DNA of 64,000 nucleotides. Origin: Saccharum officinarum. Taxonomy: Eukaryota > Streptophyta > Magnoliopsida > Poales > Poaceae. The notes under the pieces are model-generated. The model saw only the letters and a list, made by a program, of their open reading frames with translations, was not told the origin of the DNA and ran no database searches. The stretch is taken from assembly GCA_020631735.1 (NCBI GenBank), contig CM036221.1:12009381-12073380 (forward strand), written 5' to 3'. This document shows, piece after piece, positions 1-12,264 of this stretch. A program made the position numbers and the translations under genes. The number at the start of each line of letters is the position of its first letter. The first letter of the stretch is position 1.

Positions 1-1
1 A

Positions 2-2959
2 GCAAACCACACCATTGCAACTGCCTTCCCTGATCAGATTCAGTATTCATTGTTAGAAGAGGACGACGATAATCTTCCGAAGGCTTTTACCACAGTTGAT
101 CGTCGCAAAATCCACAAGTCAACGGTGGAGGGACTGATGAAGAAGAAGCATGGTCAGAAATCAGGACTGAAGGATTCAGGCAAGAAATCTGCAGCTCCGA
201 TCAGCAAGGATAATGCACAAGCTGAGATTAGCAGGCTGCAGAAAGAGATATTAGTCCTGCATACTGAGAAAGAATTCATCAAAAGCTCTTATGAGAGCGG
301 AATTGCAAAGTACTGGGATCTTGAAAAGCAAATTAATGAAATGCAGGAAGAAGTTTGCTACTTCCAAGATGAGTTCAATGAAAGTGCAGCGATAGAGGAT
401 CATGAGGCCCAGGCTTTGATGACAGCCACTGCTCTTAAATCTTGTGAAGGTGCCATTATCAAAATGCATGAGCAACAAAAGTCATTTTTCAGGCAAGCAA
501 TGATTGAGTCCAAAAGAGTTAAGGTTTCTAGGGATAAACTGAAGGGTATCTTCAGAGCACATGGTAAATCACTAACATATTCAGGAAATTCTGCAGATGA
601 GAATGTCAATAATGATGCCAGTGCTAGGAAAGATGAATCCATGAAGCAGGAGAAAACTGAACTACAAGAACTGGTAGATAGGATCAGGGGATACTTTGAG
701 ATGAGCTCTGATCTTTCTGTGGAAGATATTGCAGAGAAAATTGATGAGCTAGTTAACAAAGTTGTGGATTTGGAACTCATGATTTCAACCCAGACTGCAC
801 AGATAAATAGGTTGTGTCTAGAAAATAATGAGCTGGAGAAGTCATTGCAGAAATTGGAGGAAGAGAAGACAGAACAAACCAGTGACCCGGGTGAATTAAA
901 TGACAAGCTCAAGCATGCAGAAGAGGAGCTTATTAGAGTGCATAACCTTGAGGCATCCTATGGTGCAGAAGAAAGAATAGTCTATACAAATTTCACAGAA
1001 ACAATAAATAGTTTCTGTGATATTTCACATATGCTGCAATCACCTCTCATTGAGCACCAAGTAGTTTCTAGGTGCATGCTGACTGATGAAGCAACAGCAT
1101 CCACTGACACTGAACCATCAAGTGTGCATGGCAAAACAAGCCCATCAGAAGATCCTGAGATGGATGAAACTGCAAGTAAGGCACATGTGGATGGATTTCC
1201 TAATCGTCCAGACATATCAGAGCCAAGTATCTTCCATGACGATTGTCAGTCATCTAGCTGCCACTATGAGATTAAAGCAGAAAAGCATTCTCATGTAGAT
1301 AAAACAGAGGATTTGTGGTGTTGTGAGTTTGAAGATAAGTTCAGTACATCTGTATCAGTGGATGTAGGAACAACAGAAAATGCAGACTATAATTTGTCTG
1401 CTGACAATAATAATGGAGGACCAGAACATGTTGATGAAATGACTAGTAACAATGAAAGCAGTGTGCAACCATATATTGTACACTCCCATGAGAGTGACCC
1501 ATTAGAACAGCTGCATCACATTTCCCCAAGCAGCCCAGGAGAAAATGTGAAACAAGAGGATAATGTGATATATAACTCAACACAGTGTAACAACATGTCT
1601 GAGAGCACAGAACAGAATATGGAGATGAACGAAGCTGAAGCTTCACATATCACTAAAAATCCTAGTTCTACTAGTAGGGAAGTTGCAAATGTTGGAGATC
1701 AAGAGGATGTCATGATTAATCTGCAGCAATTGCTTATGACTGGACTCCAAGATAAGGAAAAGGTACTATTAGATGAGTACACTTCCATCCTCCGAAACTA
1801 TAAGAATGCAAAGCGAAGGCTTGCAGAAGTGGAAACAAAGAACCAGGAATGCTTGAATGAGATGAGAGCCATGATAAGCGAACTAGAGTGTGCCAACAGA
1901 ATGAAGGATGCTGAGAATCGGTCACTTCGTGAGCTCTTGGAATCTTTAACTTACAAAGATGCATCACAAAGAGGTCATCAATTGAATTCAACCATGTCCC
2001 TAAGTGAGAAGAATGGAATGGTTAGGGGCCACCGAAGGACTCCAAGTATTTTGCAACTTCATCAAAGGGCACAAAGTGTCTCCTCTATTCCTAGGAGAAC
2101 AGAAAATAATTCTAGCCTGAAAAATAACCTGAGTACAAATTCTTCCATGGAACCTGATGCACCACACAATGCTGTTACCATTCAAGAAAGCATTATCCTG
2201 GAGGATCTCACATCGACAAATGCAGTTGAGATGGAGAAAGCATCACCACTTGAAGAGAAGTTCAGAAGAAACATTGATGCACTTCTGGAGGAGAACCTAG
2301 CGTTCTTGATGAAGTTGAGCATGTCTTTCCAACAGATACAAGGATTTCAGACCAAGTATGACCAGCTACAATCTGAGATCAGTAAGCTAACAAATGACAA
2401 GCTAAAGCCAAACAAGGACGATACAAACGAATACCCTACAGACTCAGAAATGGAAACAACAAGAAAGAGGCTAAGAGAACTCAAGATTGAACTGCATGTA
2501 TGGTCGGAACAGAATATGATGTTCAAAGGTGAACTCCAGTCTAGGTTTGATTCCTTATGCAACCTACAGGAGGAAATTGAAGGAGCTACGGAAATGGATG
2601 AAGACACTGAGCACGGAGCTAGATTCACTTCGTATCAAGTTGCAAAATTCCAGGGAGAGGTCCTGAACATGAAGCAAGAGAACAACAAAGTTGCTGATGG
2701 ACTGCAGGCTAGTTTGGATCATGTCAAAGGGCTCCACACAGAACTTGATAAGGTTCTGGCAAAGATTGACAAGAGCACTAGCTTATCTGGGCCGAAAGCT
2801 AGTAGCACCTGGAGGAATGCGCCCTCTAAATCAAAAGTACCGCTGCGGATGTTCCTCTTTCCAGCCAAGAAAAAGAAGACATCGTTGTTTGCATGTGTGA
2901 ATCCAGCATACCTTTCGAAGCAGCACAGTGACATGGCATTCTTCACTAAAATGAGCTAG
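2..2959 (+). CDS. NET2: NETWORKED 2-type (KIP1-like) actin-binding coiled-coil protein, 3' exon, 5' partial
   Basis: The reading frame is open from base 2 to the TAG at 2957-2959, about 985 codons. The first in-frame ATG is well inside, so the window starts within an exon and the N-terminal NAB (actin-binding) domain lies mostly upstream. The residues at 2-70 (AFPDQIQYSLLEEDDDNLP) are the end of the NAB region, followed by the family-typical KAFTTVDRRKIHKSTVEGLM. Long coiled coils lie at about 230-930, 1735-1960 and 2250-2790, separated by an acidic, Ser/Thr-rich low-complexity stretch (960-1730). The C-terminus is basic (PAKKKKT). Known for the family: NET2 proteins bind actin filaments at membranes, mainly in pollen and pollen tubes, and interact with receptor kinases. 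No frameshift is seen. NET1/NET3 are less likely because of the NET2-like acidic linker and the LEEKFRRNIDALLEENLAFL block. Confidence 0.88.
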   Translation, partial: ANHTIATAFPDQIQYSLLEEDDDNLPKAFTTVDRRKIHKSTVEGLMKKKHGQKSGLKDSGKKSAAPISKDNAQAEISRLQKEILVLHTEKEFIKSSYESGIAKYWDLEKQINEMQEEVCYFQDEFNESAAIEDHEAQALMTATALKSCEGAIIKMHEQQKSFFRQAMIESKRVKVSRDKLKGIFRAHGKSLTYSGNSADENVNNDASARKDESMKQEKTELQELVDRIRGYFEMSSDLSVEDIAEKIDELVNKVVDLELMISTQTAQINRLCLENNELEKSLQKLEEEKTEQTSDPGELNDKLKHAEEELIRVHNLEASYGAEERIVYTNFTETINSFCDISHMLQSPLIEHQVVSRCMLTDEATASTDTEPSSVHGKTSPSEDPEMDETASKAHVDGFPNRPDISEPSIFHDDCQSSSCHYEIKAEKHSHVDKTEDLWCCEFEDKFSTSVSVDVGTTENADYNLSADNNNGGPEHVDEMTSNNESSVQPYIVHSHESDPLEQLHHISPSSPGENVKQEDNVIYNSTQCNNMSESTEQNMEMNEAEASHITKNPSSTSREVANVGDQEDVMINLQQLLMTGLQDKEKVLLDEYTSILRNYKNAKRRLAEVETKNQECLNEMRAMISELECANRMKDAENRSLRELLESLTYKDASQRGHQLNSTMSLSEKNGMVRGHRRTPSILQLHQRAQSVSSIPRRTENNSSLKNNLSTNSSMEPDAPHNAVTIQESIILEDLTSTNAVEMEKASPLEEKFRRNIDALLEENLAFLMKLSMSFQQIQGFQTKYDQLQSEISKLTNDKLKPNKDDTNEYPTDSEMETTRKRLRELKIELHVWSEQNMMFKGELQSRFDSLCNLQEEIEGATEMDEDTEHGARFTSYQVAKFQGEVLNMKQENNKVADGLQASLDHVKGLHTELDKVLAKIDKSTSLSGPKASSTWRNAPSKSKVPLRMFLFPAKKKKTSLFACVNPAYLSKQHSDMAFFTKMS

Positions 2960-3177
2960 GTATGCACGAGTGTTTGTCAAAATGCCTAAACTTTCAAATA
3001 TGCTAGTGTGTGATCTGATAGTCTAACATATTAATGTGATGATCAGGTCTTCTGGATGGAATCTCATTCGTCATGGAGCAAGCAAACAAGACTCAAGATT
3101 TGATGTTTGTGGCCTAATAATGCTAGAAGGCTATATTTAGCTTATTTTTGAGGAATCTTGTAGCATTTACTGGGACT

Positions 3178-4615
3178 TTTTTTTTTCTGAAAGATCCGTT
3201 TTACCGGCTTTCATTGATAAGTAGAGAGCAAATTTATGTACAAGGCAGCCAAACGTAGCGTGAACCACCACGAAGGCGAAGCCCACCCACGCAAACACAA
3301 CAGAGTAAACGATGACCCAACTAAGATGTGAGACCGGATTTCCCGAAGCAGGAGGCCATAGTAGGTCATCATTGCCCAGCTCAAGCATGTCGCGAGAGCA
3401 GCTCCGACTTCCGACCACGGCCTCACACCCTGCCACGAGACATCGCGACCGAGTCAAATTCCACAACGACGCCTTCAGGAAGGTTACGATGTATGCGCCG
3501 CCGTCGTTCGTCCAAGAGTGGATTGGGTTTTCACCCGTGGAAAATGCTGGGGACGCGACGCCCCCAACAGGGAAAGTGGCACCCGCAGGCGTCACCGTCG
3601 CAAGGCTTTCGCCCAATGCCCCCAGCACTGACGTCGGCCCAGATGCCGGATCCCAGCCTGTCGCCACCGTCATCACTGCCAGTCATCCTGCAGAAACCTC
3701 GCTAGAGGGGCACTGACGTGCCGGCTACACACAGTAGCCGCAAAGCTGCGTCAGCCACCCTCGCCAACAAGACAACATGCCGAACACCGGCCTCACTCCG
3801 CCGCGCGTGTCCCCCTACCGCACGCCGAAGCCGTCGCCGGCTGTCGTCGCCGACTGAGCACCCACTGATGTCGCTACGACATGCCGCCAGCAGCCACAGG
3901 CGTAAGCCCCCACCATCTCGGCCACCGCCCCCTGCCCTGGGGCCACCGCATCTGGACGCCAGGGCCCGAACCCGGCGCCCTTGCTGCCGCCGCGGCCTCC
4001 GTCTTGACCACGGCCGCACCGTCGTAGCAGCCCTGGCCACCGCAACAGCCAAGTCCATGAGGGGAGGGACGGCAGAGAAGAGCACCGCCCCCCAACGCCT
4101 GCACGACCAGCCACCGCCGCAACCACGTCGGCCGCCATCGCACCCGCCGGCGGCCGCCGGCACCAAGCCAGATCCGGTCGCCTGGGCTCTGGATCCGGTC
4201 TCCTAGGCACCGGATTTGGGTGTCCTGGCCTCGGACCGCAGCCCCACCCAGTGCCGCGCCGCCGCCGTCAAGAGAGGAAGAGGGAACGCGCGGAGAAGAG
4301 AAGAGGCCCCGCCGCCATCCCTGCGCTTGCACGGGCACCTGCCGGCGCTGCTGCAGCCGCGTCGGCCACCCCGTCAACCTCCACGCCGGTCGCCGTGGGA
4401 AGCCCGCCGGCCTGCTGCAGCGTGCGCCGCGAACACGAGGAAGAGAGCCCCGCTGCCACCATCACGGGCGGACGTGCGGCCATGCCGGCTGCTGGCTCCG
4501 GATGCGGCGAGACAGGAGAGGAGGAGATGGGGAGTGGGAGGACGGCGGCACGTTGGAGCCGCCCGAGTCGCCCTGCGTGGGGGAGCGACGCGGGGGTCGC
4601 GGTCGCTCTCTCGCT
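3178..4615 (-). mobile_element. LINE-type retroposed insertion, reverse orientation, with poly(A) tail and 13-bp TSD
   Basis: A poly-T run (3178-3186) marks the 3' poly(A) tail of an element inserted on the minus strand. The 13-mer ATTTACTGGGACT flanks both sides exactly (3165-3177 and 4616-4628), as expected for target-primed reverse transcription. Next to the tail the minus strand reads TATCAATGAAAGCCGG, the type of sequence seen at grass LINE 3' ends. The rest is very GC-rich, with long open frames on both strands but no recognisable reverse transcriptase, so it is non-autonomous or a retroposed transcript. It sits about 220 bp beyond the NET2 stop codon, in or just after its 3'UTR. Confidence 0.75.
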
Positions 4616-4628
4616 ATTTACTGGGACT

Positions 4629-5270
4629 AAATAGCCTATTCTTACTAACAAGCTGATTCAATTCAAAAGAGATATGCATATGTTGTACTTTTTTTTTACA
4701 TTTCTAGATAGTTTATTAGAAAAATAGATATTTTGAATTCGCAGAGAAGTCACTGTGTGCTGAAGAGAACGACTGTGCACGATGAAATTCAGCTTGTGCC
4801 GTTTAATATTGAGGTTGAGGCCATAACAAGGGATCCATTCAGTTCAGGGTTACTGCATTGCGTGGGCAGAGTACTAGTCTTGCTGACCAGAGATGAGTAG
4901 TACAAGAAAACATCTGAAGAGTACACATCAAGCTCAATCAGACAAGAGATATGGTGGTAAGCATGCACCTGAGTGAGAGAGAGCCTGACGGTGGTGTCCT
5001 ATCGGTGTGGCATTCCATCGAATAGTTCGCGGGCTGCGGGCACGACGAAGCAGCGCAAGCACACTTGCTGGCTTCAAAAGAGCTTCAGCGTTGCCGCAAA
5101 CGCAGATCCAGGGAGTCAGCTTCCCAGTCCAGGTGCAGTCCCGGCGCCATTCTTAGCCTGAGAGAGCTCGCTTCTCCAGCGGAACGGCGGACCGGGCACG
5201 GCGGGAGGACGTGGGACAGAAGGCTAAACCATCAGCCCATGCAGGATGGCTAATCTATATCTAAATATAT
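4629..5270. other. Intergenic, no gene recognised
   Basis: AT-rich start, then a GC-richer patch (4970-5230) with short open frames on both strands. None resembles a known protein, and the patch could be a decayed gene fragment. Confidence 0.4.
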
Positions 5271-5279
5271 TTACATCTA

Positions 5280-6245
5280 TATATCTTCGGAAATACTTAA
5301 CGCAGGCGTCCCTCTGCTCGCGTTGGTTCGGACGTGGCTTTCACGCCGCCTCACATGTCTCTCTGTTCTCTGCTCCGTCTCACACTCCCCATCTTTACGT
5401 CTCTCACGTCCGCTGGCAGCAGGAGAGCCCTGCACCACCACCGTTGCATCCTTCCTCTATCAAGCCGACCATGTTATCTCCTCTCTCAGCTCGCACAGTG
5501 CCTCCTCGGTCTTTTTCCAACCCAGCGCTGTCAGGATGTGTCGCCGCCTCGGGCCGCCGTCGCTGCCCCTGCCGCGGCGGCTGAGCGCAGCTGCCGAGGC
5601 GCCTCAAGTCATCTCCAGCCGAGCAAGGGGCACCCACGAGCGTGCCCCGTGGTGCTTGCACGTCGCCAGCTCCCACCCTGATGGACGGAATTGACCAGCC
5701 TCGTTTTCTTTTCCTATGTTGCAAACATATGTTTTAATTATTATAGATGTTTCAGAAATATGTTACAAGTGTTTTGTATAGATGTTGTAAAAATAGTTCA
5801 AGATATTGCATATGTTGCAATGGCTATACACGCAAGCGTCTGTTTTAAATGTTTCATCTATTTTTTCAGAAATATGTTGCAAGTGTTTTTATTTAAATGT
5901 TACATATGTTTCACACATATGTTTGTAGGTGTTTTTGTCGGGACATTGCGTATGTGTTGCAATGTCTTTTCAAGTGTTTTTGATGTTTTCGCAAGTGTTT
6001 TAGACGCATGTATCAAGTGTTTAATCTTTCTTCAGATGTATGTTGCAAAAGTTTCATTTGGATGTTTCAAAACTAGATTAGGTGTTGTACATGTTGCAAT
6101 GTGACTCACCTGCCACAGCCGCCTGCTGCAACTGCTGAGGCATCATGCATGTGTGTGAGAAGCGGAGAGATGGAGCATTGCGCGGCTGCGGACGCGAGAA
6201 GCGGTGCGGGCAGTCCCCGCCTAGCGTGGGCATGCAGCAGCCGTG
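5280..6245 (-). repeat. Dispersed ATGTTGCAA-rich repeat, copy 1
   Basis: A GC-rich first half (5300-5690) is followed by about 400 bp of degenerate ATGTTGCAA / TGTTTCA / AAGTGTTT words, then a short GC-rich end (6150-6245, with TAGCGTGGGC). The same composition, in the opposite orientation, recurs at about 22750-23940 and, split by a retrotransposon, at 41948-52884. No clear terminal repeats or coding capacity were found. The family is not identified and the borders are approximate. Confidence 0.5.
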
Positions 6246-7189
6246 GACATGTCAATATTTATAAGCACATCTAGAGATGTCAGCTGAGCAGGTTTAGACC
6301 TAAAACCCGTGGATTTTGGACCTGACAAGGGTTTGCGGGCTTGGGGACCGGAATCGGGGCGGGTTGTGATTTCCTCCTAGGTGTTTCATGAGGACCCGAA
6401 AATTTAATAGCCCATGTAATAAGGCCCAGCCCAAGAGTAACCCTAAGTATCTAAACAGTAGCTACCGTGAGTTTCTATCCATCTGTTGATATGGGCTACT
6501 AAATATAAATGTTGCTAAATTAGTATTTTTTTCTACAAACCAAGTTAAACTTAAAAAAGTTTGACCAGCACAAGTACCATAGCGACACTTAAAAAAGAAC
6601 ATCTAACTAATGAATGGCTTGTTTGGCTCCGTATTTTGTGTCTGACAATAAAATAGTAAATAATGACATTCATTCATATCTGATTTCAGGCGTTATCTGA
6701 TTTGTTTCCACCTCTATATGCAAGGGATCGTAGTACAATGAAATGAAAAGCTATTTTCGCTCTACTGAATTGTACGTGCAATGCTCTCCACATGATCAAG
6801 AGAGACGGAGAAAGAACTGATTGTCTAATCCTGTTGACTTACAACATATATAGTAGGCACCTATCAAAATGGGAAGGACCATGTGCTGTCATTCGTTTCT
6901 GATCTCATGTCTATTAAATAATTCTGTCATTCGTGATGCTTAGCTTGTTAGCTACCTGGCCTGGTGACGACCACACGAACATATATACATTTGATTTTGG
7001 CTGTGTATAAATTGCCATGCCTGTCCAGAGCTTATGGGAAACGATTAAGCTAAGCAGCTAGCTAGTTCATAGCTACGACATCTTTGCCATCTTATCTCGT
7101 CTTGCTAGCTTGTTGCCAGCCAGCCGCATCGATGGCTTAGTTGTGGTTTCGCCAGCTGCCCCTAAGCAATCAAATCAACTTTCAAAAAT
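6246..7189. other. Intergenic, no gene recognised
   Basis: AT-rich spacer with scattered repeat-like words. No coding region or RNA gene could be supported. Confidence 0.4.
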
Positions 7190-7286
7190 CACGAAAAAAT
7201 TGCCAAAAAAATTTTTAATCCGAGGAGGCTCCCACTTGTCAGCCACATGCCGTGGCATTTTTTGCACAAATTTTGGAGACATTGTA

Positions 7287-7352
7287 TCGGTTCGAACATG
7301 CAACCTCAGCCTTGCGCACTCCCTCCTCTAACCACTGCACCACACTTACTTA
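7287..7352 (-). other. tRNA-like module (A-box and B-box) inside a CACTA element
   Basis: On the minus strand GTGCAGTGGTTAGAGG resembles an A box, and ATGTTCGAACC about 30 nt later resembles a B box. It does not fold as a complete tRNA by eye and has no CCA or clear acceptor stem. Similar modules occur at 35074-35143 and 41502-41565, each inside a CACTA sequence. Confidence 0.5.
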
Positions 7353-7911
7353 TATTTATATTGCATTTTTCCCACATATTATCCTAAATCGAGCATAAAT
7401 TGATTATTTGAGACCCTAAATGAATTCAAATGAAAAAGTTGTTAACTACAAAGTTTTGTAATTTTTCGAGATCTACAACTCTCGTTTTGGTAGTTTCTTC
7501 ATCCGAGGTCATTTACAAAATTTGAATTTCAAATTTGAGAAATTTAAACGTAGTTTTCCTTGACAAGATAATTTCAAATCAAAAAGTTGTCAACTACAAA
7601 GTTTTATAACTTTTCGAGATCTACAACTTTTGTTTTTACTATTTGTCCATCAAAAGTTATTTAAAAAATTCAAATTTTAATTTTTTTTAGAAATTCAAAC
7701 GTAGTTTTCCTTGACAAGATAATTTCAAATCAAAAAGTTATCAACTACAAAGTTGTATAACCTTTTGGGATCTGCAACTTTTATTTTGGTTGTTTCTTCA
7801 TCCGAGGTCGTTGAAAAATTTAAAATTCAAATTTGAGAAATTCAAATGTAGTTTTCCTTCACAAAATGAATTCAAATAAAAAAATTGTCAACTATAAAGT
7901 TCTATAACTTT

Positions 7912-8094
7912 TCGAGATCTATAATTTTTATTTTAGTCATTTGATCATCTGACATAGTGGTAGTAACATTGTTCACAAATTTTACATCTCTCTTATAATT
8001 GATGGAACTATAAGAGAGATGCAAATTTTGTGAACATTGTTACTACCACTTTGTCGGATGAAGAAATGACTAAAATAAAAGTTGTAGATCTTGA
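7912..8094. repeat. Long foldback: 86-nt arms, 11-nt loop
   Basis: Bases 7912-7997 are nearly the reverse complement of 8009-8094, with roughly ten mismatches, around the loop 7998-8008. The innermost paired core is TCTCTCTTATA with TATAAGAGAGA. A homologous, more diverged foldback sits in the CACTA at 34444-34640. Transcribed in either direction it would give a long hairpin RNA. Confidence 0.8.
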
Positions 8095-8652
8095 TGATTT
8101 CTACAACTTTTATGCTCATGACTTTTTCAGTTGAAATCATTTAATATTTCAAAATAACGTTTGAAGTTACCATTTTTTGAAATTCAAAATTCAAATAGAT
8201 AAAACACAGTCACATAAAAAGATTGACAAAATAATAGTTGTAAGAGCACAGTAAATTAATAGAGCATGATTTTAGAAAATTTTAGGAAAAAATCATCAAA
8301 TTTTAAGTTAATATGAGGGAGAAATATTAGTTATAAGTTTTAGTCAGAGATTGGAAAGAGAAATCAGTGTTCTTTAACAATTTCAAAATTAAATTTTAAA
8401 TAGTATTTTGAAACAGTAAATGATTTCAAATGAAAAAGTTATAAACAACAAAGTTTCATAACTTTTCGAGATCTACAACTTTTATTTTGGTCATTTCTCC
8501 ATCCAAGGTTGTTTGAAGAAGCCATTTGTAGGGATGACTGATAACACCAGCAGCTCCTACAAATGCATTTGTAGTGACGGCTCGTTTGGACACCATTTGT
8601 GACCCGCCCCTAAAAAAAGAGAGTGCTGCTACAAATCATTTTTGTAGTAGTG

Positions 8653-10060
8653 AAGCCAACACATGCTCATCTTTCACAGATGAGAAATGCAGGCAGCTGA
8701 TGTCCGTGCCGTGTGTGACTAGCTGCTACGCAGGCTGCGTTGCAGCCGTGTCGTCTTGCCTTTAATTAATCGATCTGTTCTTCTATTTCCAAATTTATTG
8801 TTGTTGCTTTTCAATTTTCGTATATGCATGTGTGGTCCATGTACGTTTTACAATTTCATTTCATTTCATTTCAAGTGTTCAGTTTGATTGATGTCGCGTG
8901 ACTAGCATGAATGGTACCTTTGCACCTGTGGAATGTTTGTATGTGTTCTTGTCGATCTCGTGGTTATTTTGTATGTGTAAACATCACGTGTCCTCTATGT
9001 CTTAGCAGATAATCCATGGATGATCTATCAAAATTCCTGAAATGCTGCCTACCTTATGTGTATATATATCATCTCTTCATTGTGAATGACTAAGTTTTAC
9101 TTGTTTGCTCGACGTTCTTATCACTTTTGGATGACCTCTAGAATCATTACTAGAGAAATGACACTATAGTTTGTAGCCCCCCTTCACTGCCGCTAAATGA
9201 ACCAGTCATACACATGCGTGAGTTATACTCATATAGGAATCACATTCAACTTGGTTTGTGTCACCAAGCATATGCGAGTGATTCTTGGACTATGACAACA
9301 GGTTGTTAATACAAAAACCGAGTGTTCCTTAGGGCATCATGTTTGGATTGTGCCACCTACCTATTTTAAATGTTACTCCTAATTCAATTCAATTCAATCC
9401 AAATCATTGATTTGAAATGCAGCTTTAAAATTAATTTAAAATGGGTTGAATGCTAGAATTTAAGTTCATAAGAGAATTTTGTTATGCTAGTGCGCGACCT
9501 TTTTAACCTTAGTGAACAATCATGAGGCTAATTGTCATCAATTAACGAACACGTAACAATAGACACTACTATTATTTTTCCCCCACATCTCATGACACTC
9601 ACCAACCACCCAAATTAGTATAAATGATATATGAGTCAGACATGTTATAATACTATACACAGTAGCATATAAGCAAATCTCTTGGTGTATCGGAAGCAGC
9701 ACATAGACACAAACTTAACAGCAACTCCACAGACTGGGTAAATGTATTCGTGAAGCTATTTATAGCTATTGTGCTAAAAAACATTTCAATAGCTTGTCTA
9801 TATTGTTTTCTATTTTTCTCAGCTGTACATTCTCATTGGCCATATTTCCCTAGCGAGTCCTGCTTGCTATCTGTGTTTTTCAATTTAGCTAGGCTATTGT
9901 AAAACTCTACATTTTAAATGGGCTTTCTATTATACAAAATGGCTAAATCTCATGATTTAGCATCTAATTTTAGCAAGTCTCTTGGAGTAGCTCTTACAAC
10001 AATACAATATTCGGCTTTTCCTACACGTAGAAAGGAAGGTAATAATTCAACATTTAGGAC
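8653..10060. other. Intergenic, no gene recognised
   Basis: AT-rich DNA with no long open frame. A TTGGAGTAGCTCTTA word near 9985 resembles MITE-type sequence seen again at 38945. Nothing else is supported. Confidence 0.4.
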
Positions 10061-11672
10061 TGTTGGTATTTATTAACTTGTCACTTGTTTTAATAGCCAC
10101 CTATTAATTACCTACACCTTTAGCATTACTTAAACTAGGTTGTCATCTCCAGTGATGGTGCCAGAAATGTTTGTTGGTACTATCTAGCATTGCTACTAGA
10201 ATAAATACTAAGTAGATGCTTATCATTTTATGCGACTAGAAAGAATATAGAATATGAATGAAAATAATTCTACAAGCGGACAAATAATTACACCATTGTA
10301 GCATTTTACCTAATAGTATTTCAGGTATCGTTATTTATATTTCACCATAGGAAAGATGTAGCTTTGAACATGTATTAATAGCTTATAACATTGATAGAGA
10401 AATAAACCATAACAATCTCTCTACTCATAACAGGGGTAAGTCACAAGATAAAAGATATATATGATAAGCATTGATCAAGTTCATAATAATGATAAATAAA
10501 TCTCTCAGAGCACTCCTATCTATAGCATTAGCATGGTCAAGTTAGAATATTAGATAAATAATTCCTAAGTCATTCTTAATTATAAGTCAAAGCATACGTT
10601 GATTAGCGCAATTACTCTTAGTAGTCACTGCTAAGATCACCATTGAATCTACACATAAGAGGCATTACTTTAGGAAGTTCGAGAACAGAGCTTTTCCTTC
10701 CTTTGCAACTAGACCCTTCTTCTATGACCTATATTTGGGGAGTGGACTACAAAGGACTCAACGGTAGTGTCACATCCGCGATCTACCACATGACCCGAAA
10801 TATAGAGTGTATTCGCAGGTAAATAACATCTAAGCACCACGCTTACATGATCTCTACCACCCACCCTATGATCATTGGGGTGAGCGTTATATGAACTTAT
10901 GCATAAACACAATGATAAACTAACTATACTAAGCATATAATCAAAGTAGACGATGAACATTGCAACCTTGAACATGAATAAGATGAATACTATATTATTT
11001 TGACAATTGTACCAAAGCATATAAAAATAATAGAGATACAACGAGAGAGGGGTACAAGAATTATACCAAACCAAGCTCTAGACGATGTCAGGAATCCAAA
11101 CGAAGATCTGCTTGCCTCCCTCTAAACCTAGCCTAACTAGGTAATACCCAAGAAACTAGAGGAGCACTAAGTAGATTAGGGTTTATGGTTCTGGATGACT
11201 TGATCTCAAATGACTTGATGCCTCCAGAGGGGGCTGAGGTCTGTTTATATAGCCTAGGGGTGCAACGTGAGCCCTTAGATCAAACCGACTTGAAGGACGG
11301 CGTAGATGCAATCTTAGGAGGCGGTAGAGGAATATTCCAGAAGATGCTGACGAGAGGGACCCATAGGGGCCCTGGTGGCACCGTGGTGGGGCCGGTCGGT
11401 CCCACCAGGCAGCCTCTCGGGGTCTGCCTCGGGGGTCACCTCGTGGAGTCCTCTAGAGTCTTCTAAAGTGGTTTTCGTCGCGGTTAAGTTTAGTTCTTTT
11501 CACGTTTTGATCCATCTTTCTGGTTTTTTGGAATAACCCTGCTGAAAATACAGATTCACCAAAACTTGTGAAAATTGTCAGTTTAAACCCCTAAGTTTCT
11601 ACTGATGATCTATTTTAAGCATTTATTCAAGTTATGTTGACGGTTTATGATGAACAATAACTACCATCAACA
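10061..11672 (-). mobile_element. Solo LTR (probably gypsy-type), minus orientation, TSD AGGAC
   Basis: The 1612-bp segment starts TGTTGGTATT and ends ACCATCAACA, an inverted TGTTG..CAACA pair as in LTRs. It is flanked by AGGAC on both sides (10056-10060 and 11673-11677). Read on the minus strand it starts TGTTGATGGTAG and contains a GC-rich promoter-like zone with TATATAA (near 11252), followed by an AT-rich downstream part. No internal domain or second LTR is present, so it is a solo LTR left by LTR-LTR recombination. The family name is not certain. Confidence 0.8.
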
Positions 11673-11677
11673 AGGAC

Positions 11678-12264
11678 TTAATTGTAGTTTTGACCTATGT
11701 TATTAGTTATGGTTTTGCCATTAGACTCGATGATGCCTTTATGTAGCTTACCGAGATACTAGGATCGGCGGGAGCCAATCGGCCTGAGTACCTCTCACTT
11801 TTGGCACTTACTATAATCCGGCAAATTATCATACATCAGAGACGAATTCACTTTTACACAACCTTACAATCATACATTTCAACCATTTCAAAGCCACACA
11901 AGGGACAAAGAGCCAAGGTATAAATATCCGATGCTAGCATGTGTAGCTAAAACTAGCAACTCTACTCAACTGTAAATGCACAAGTGTAGATAGCAAATCA
12001 ACGGGGCAAGAGGTAGATACAAGGTTTATCCCTGAGGTTCGATTGCTTGCCAACAATCTACATCCTCGTTGAGGTGAGTCTCAAAGTAAATGATTTTTTC
12101 CCTCTAATAAGTGTCTTAAGCTCGACCCACAACTTGGGTGCCACATGAATCAACTCAACAAAGAGCACTCCAACTAGCCTCTAGCATTTTGCTAAAGTTG
12201 CTCTTCGTGATCTACCACTGGGATGAGCATAAGAACCCCTCACAAATCAATCGGAGGTACCCAA
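11678..12264. other. Unclassified transposon-like spacer
   Basis: Non-coding sequence with a repeat-like texture known from large grass retroelements (for example CAATCTACATCCTCGTTGAG near 12054). I could not assign a family or boundaries. Confidence 0.35.

Larger units (their letters stand above)
7190..8652 (-). mobile_element. CACTA-type element, one end and interior (left end not found)
   Basis: The right end reads TTTTGTAGTAGTG (8640-8652), the reverse complement of a CACTACTACAAAA terminus, with subterminal TACAAAT/ATTTGTAG words just inside (8550-8640). The interior is built of repeats of a unit containing CAACTACAAAGTT and TTTCGAGATCTACAACTTTT (7430-7930, 8040-8110, 8430-8510). The same unit fills the complete CACTA at 34088-35312, which supports the assignment. 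It also carries a tRNA-like module (7287-7352) and a long foldback (7912-8094). No transposase is present. The left terminus is missing or beyond recognition. Confidence 0.6.
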
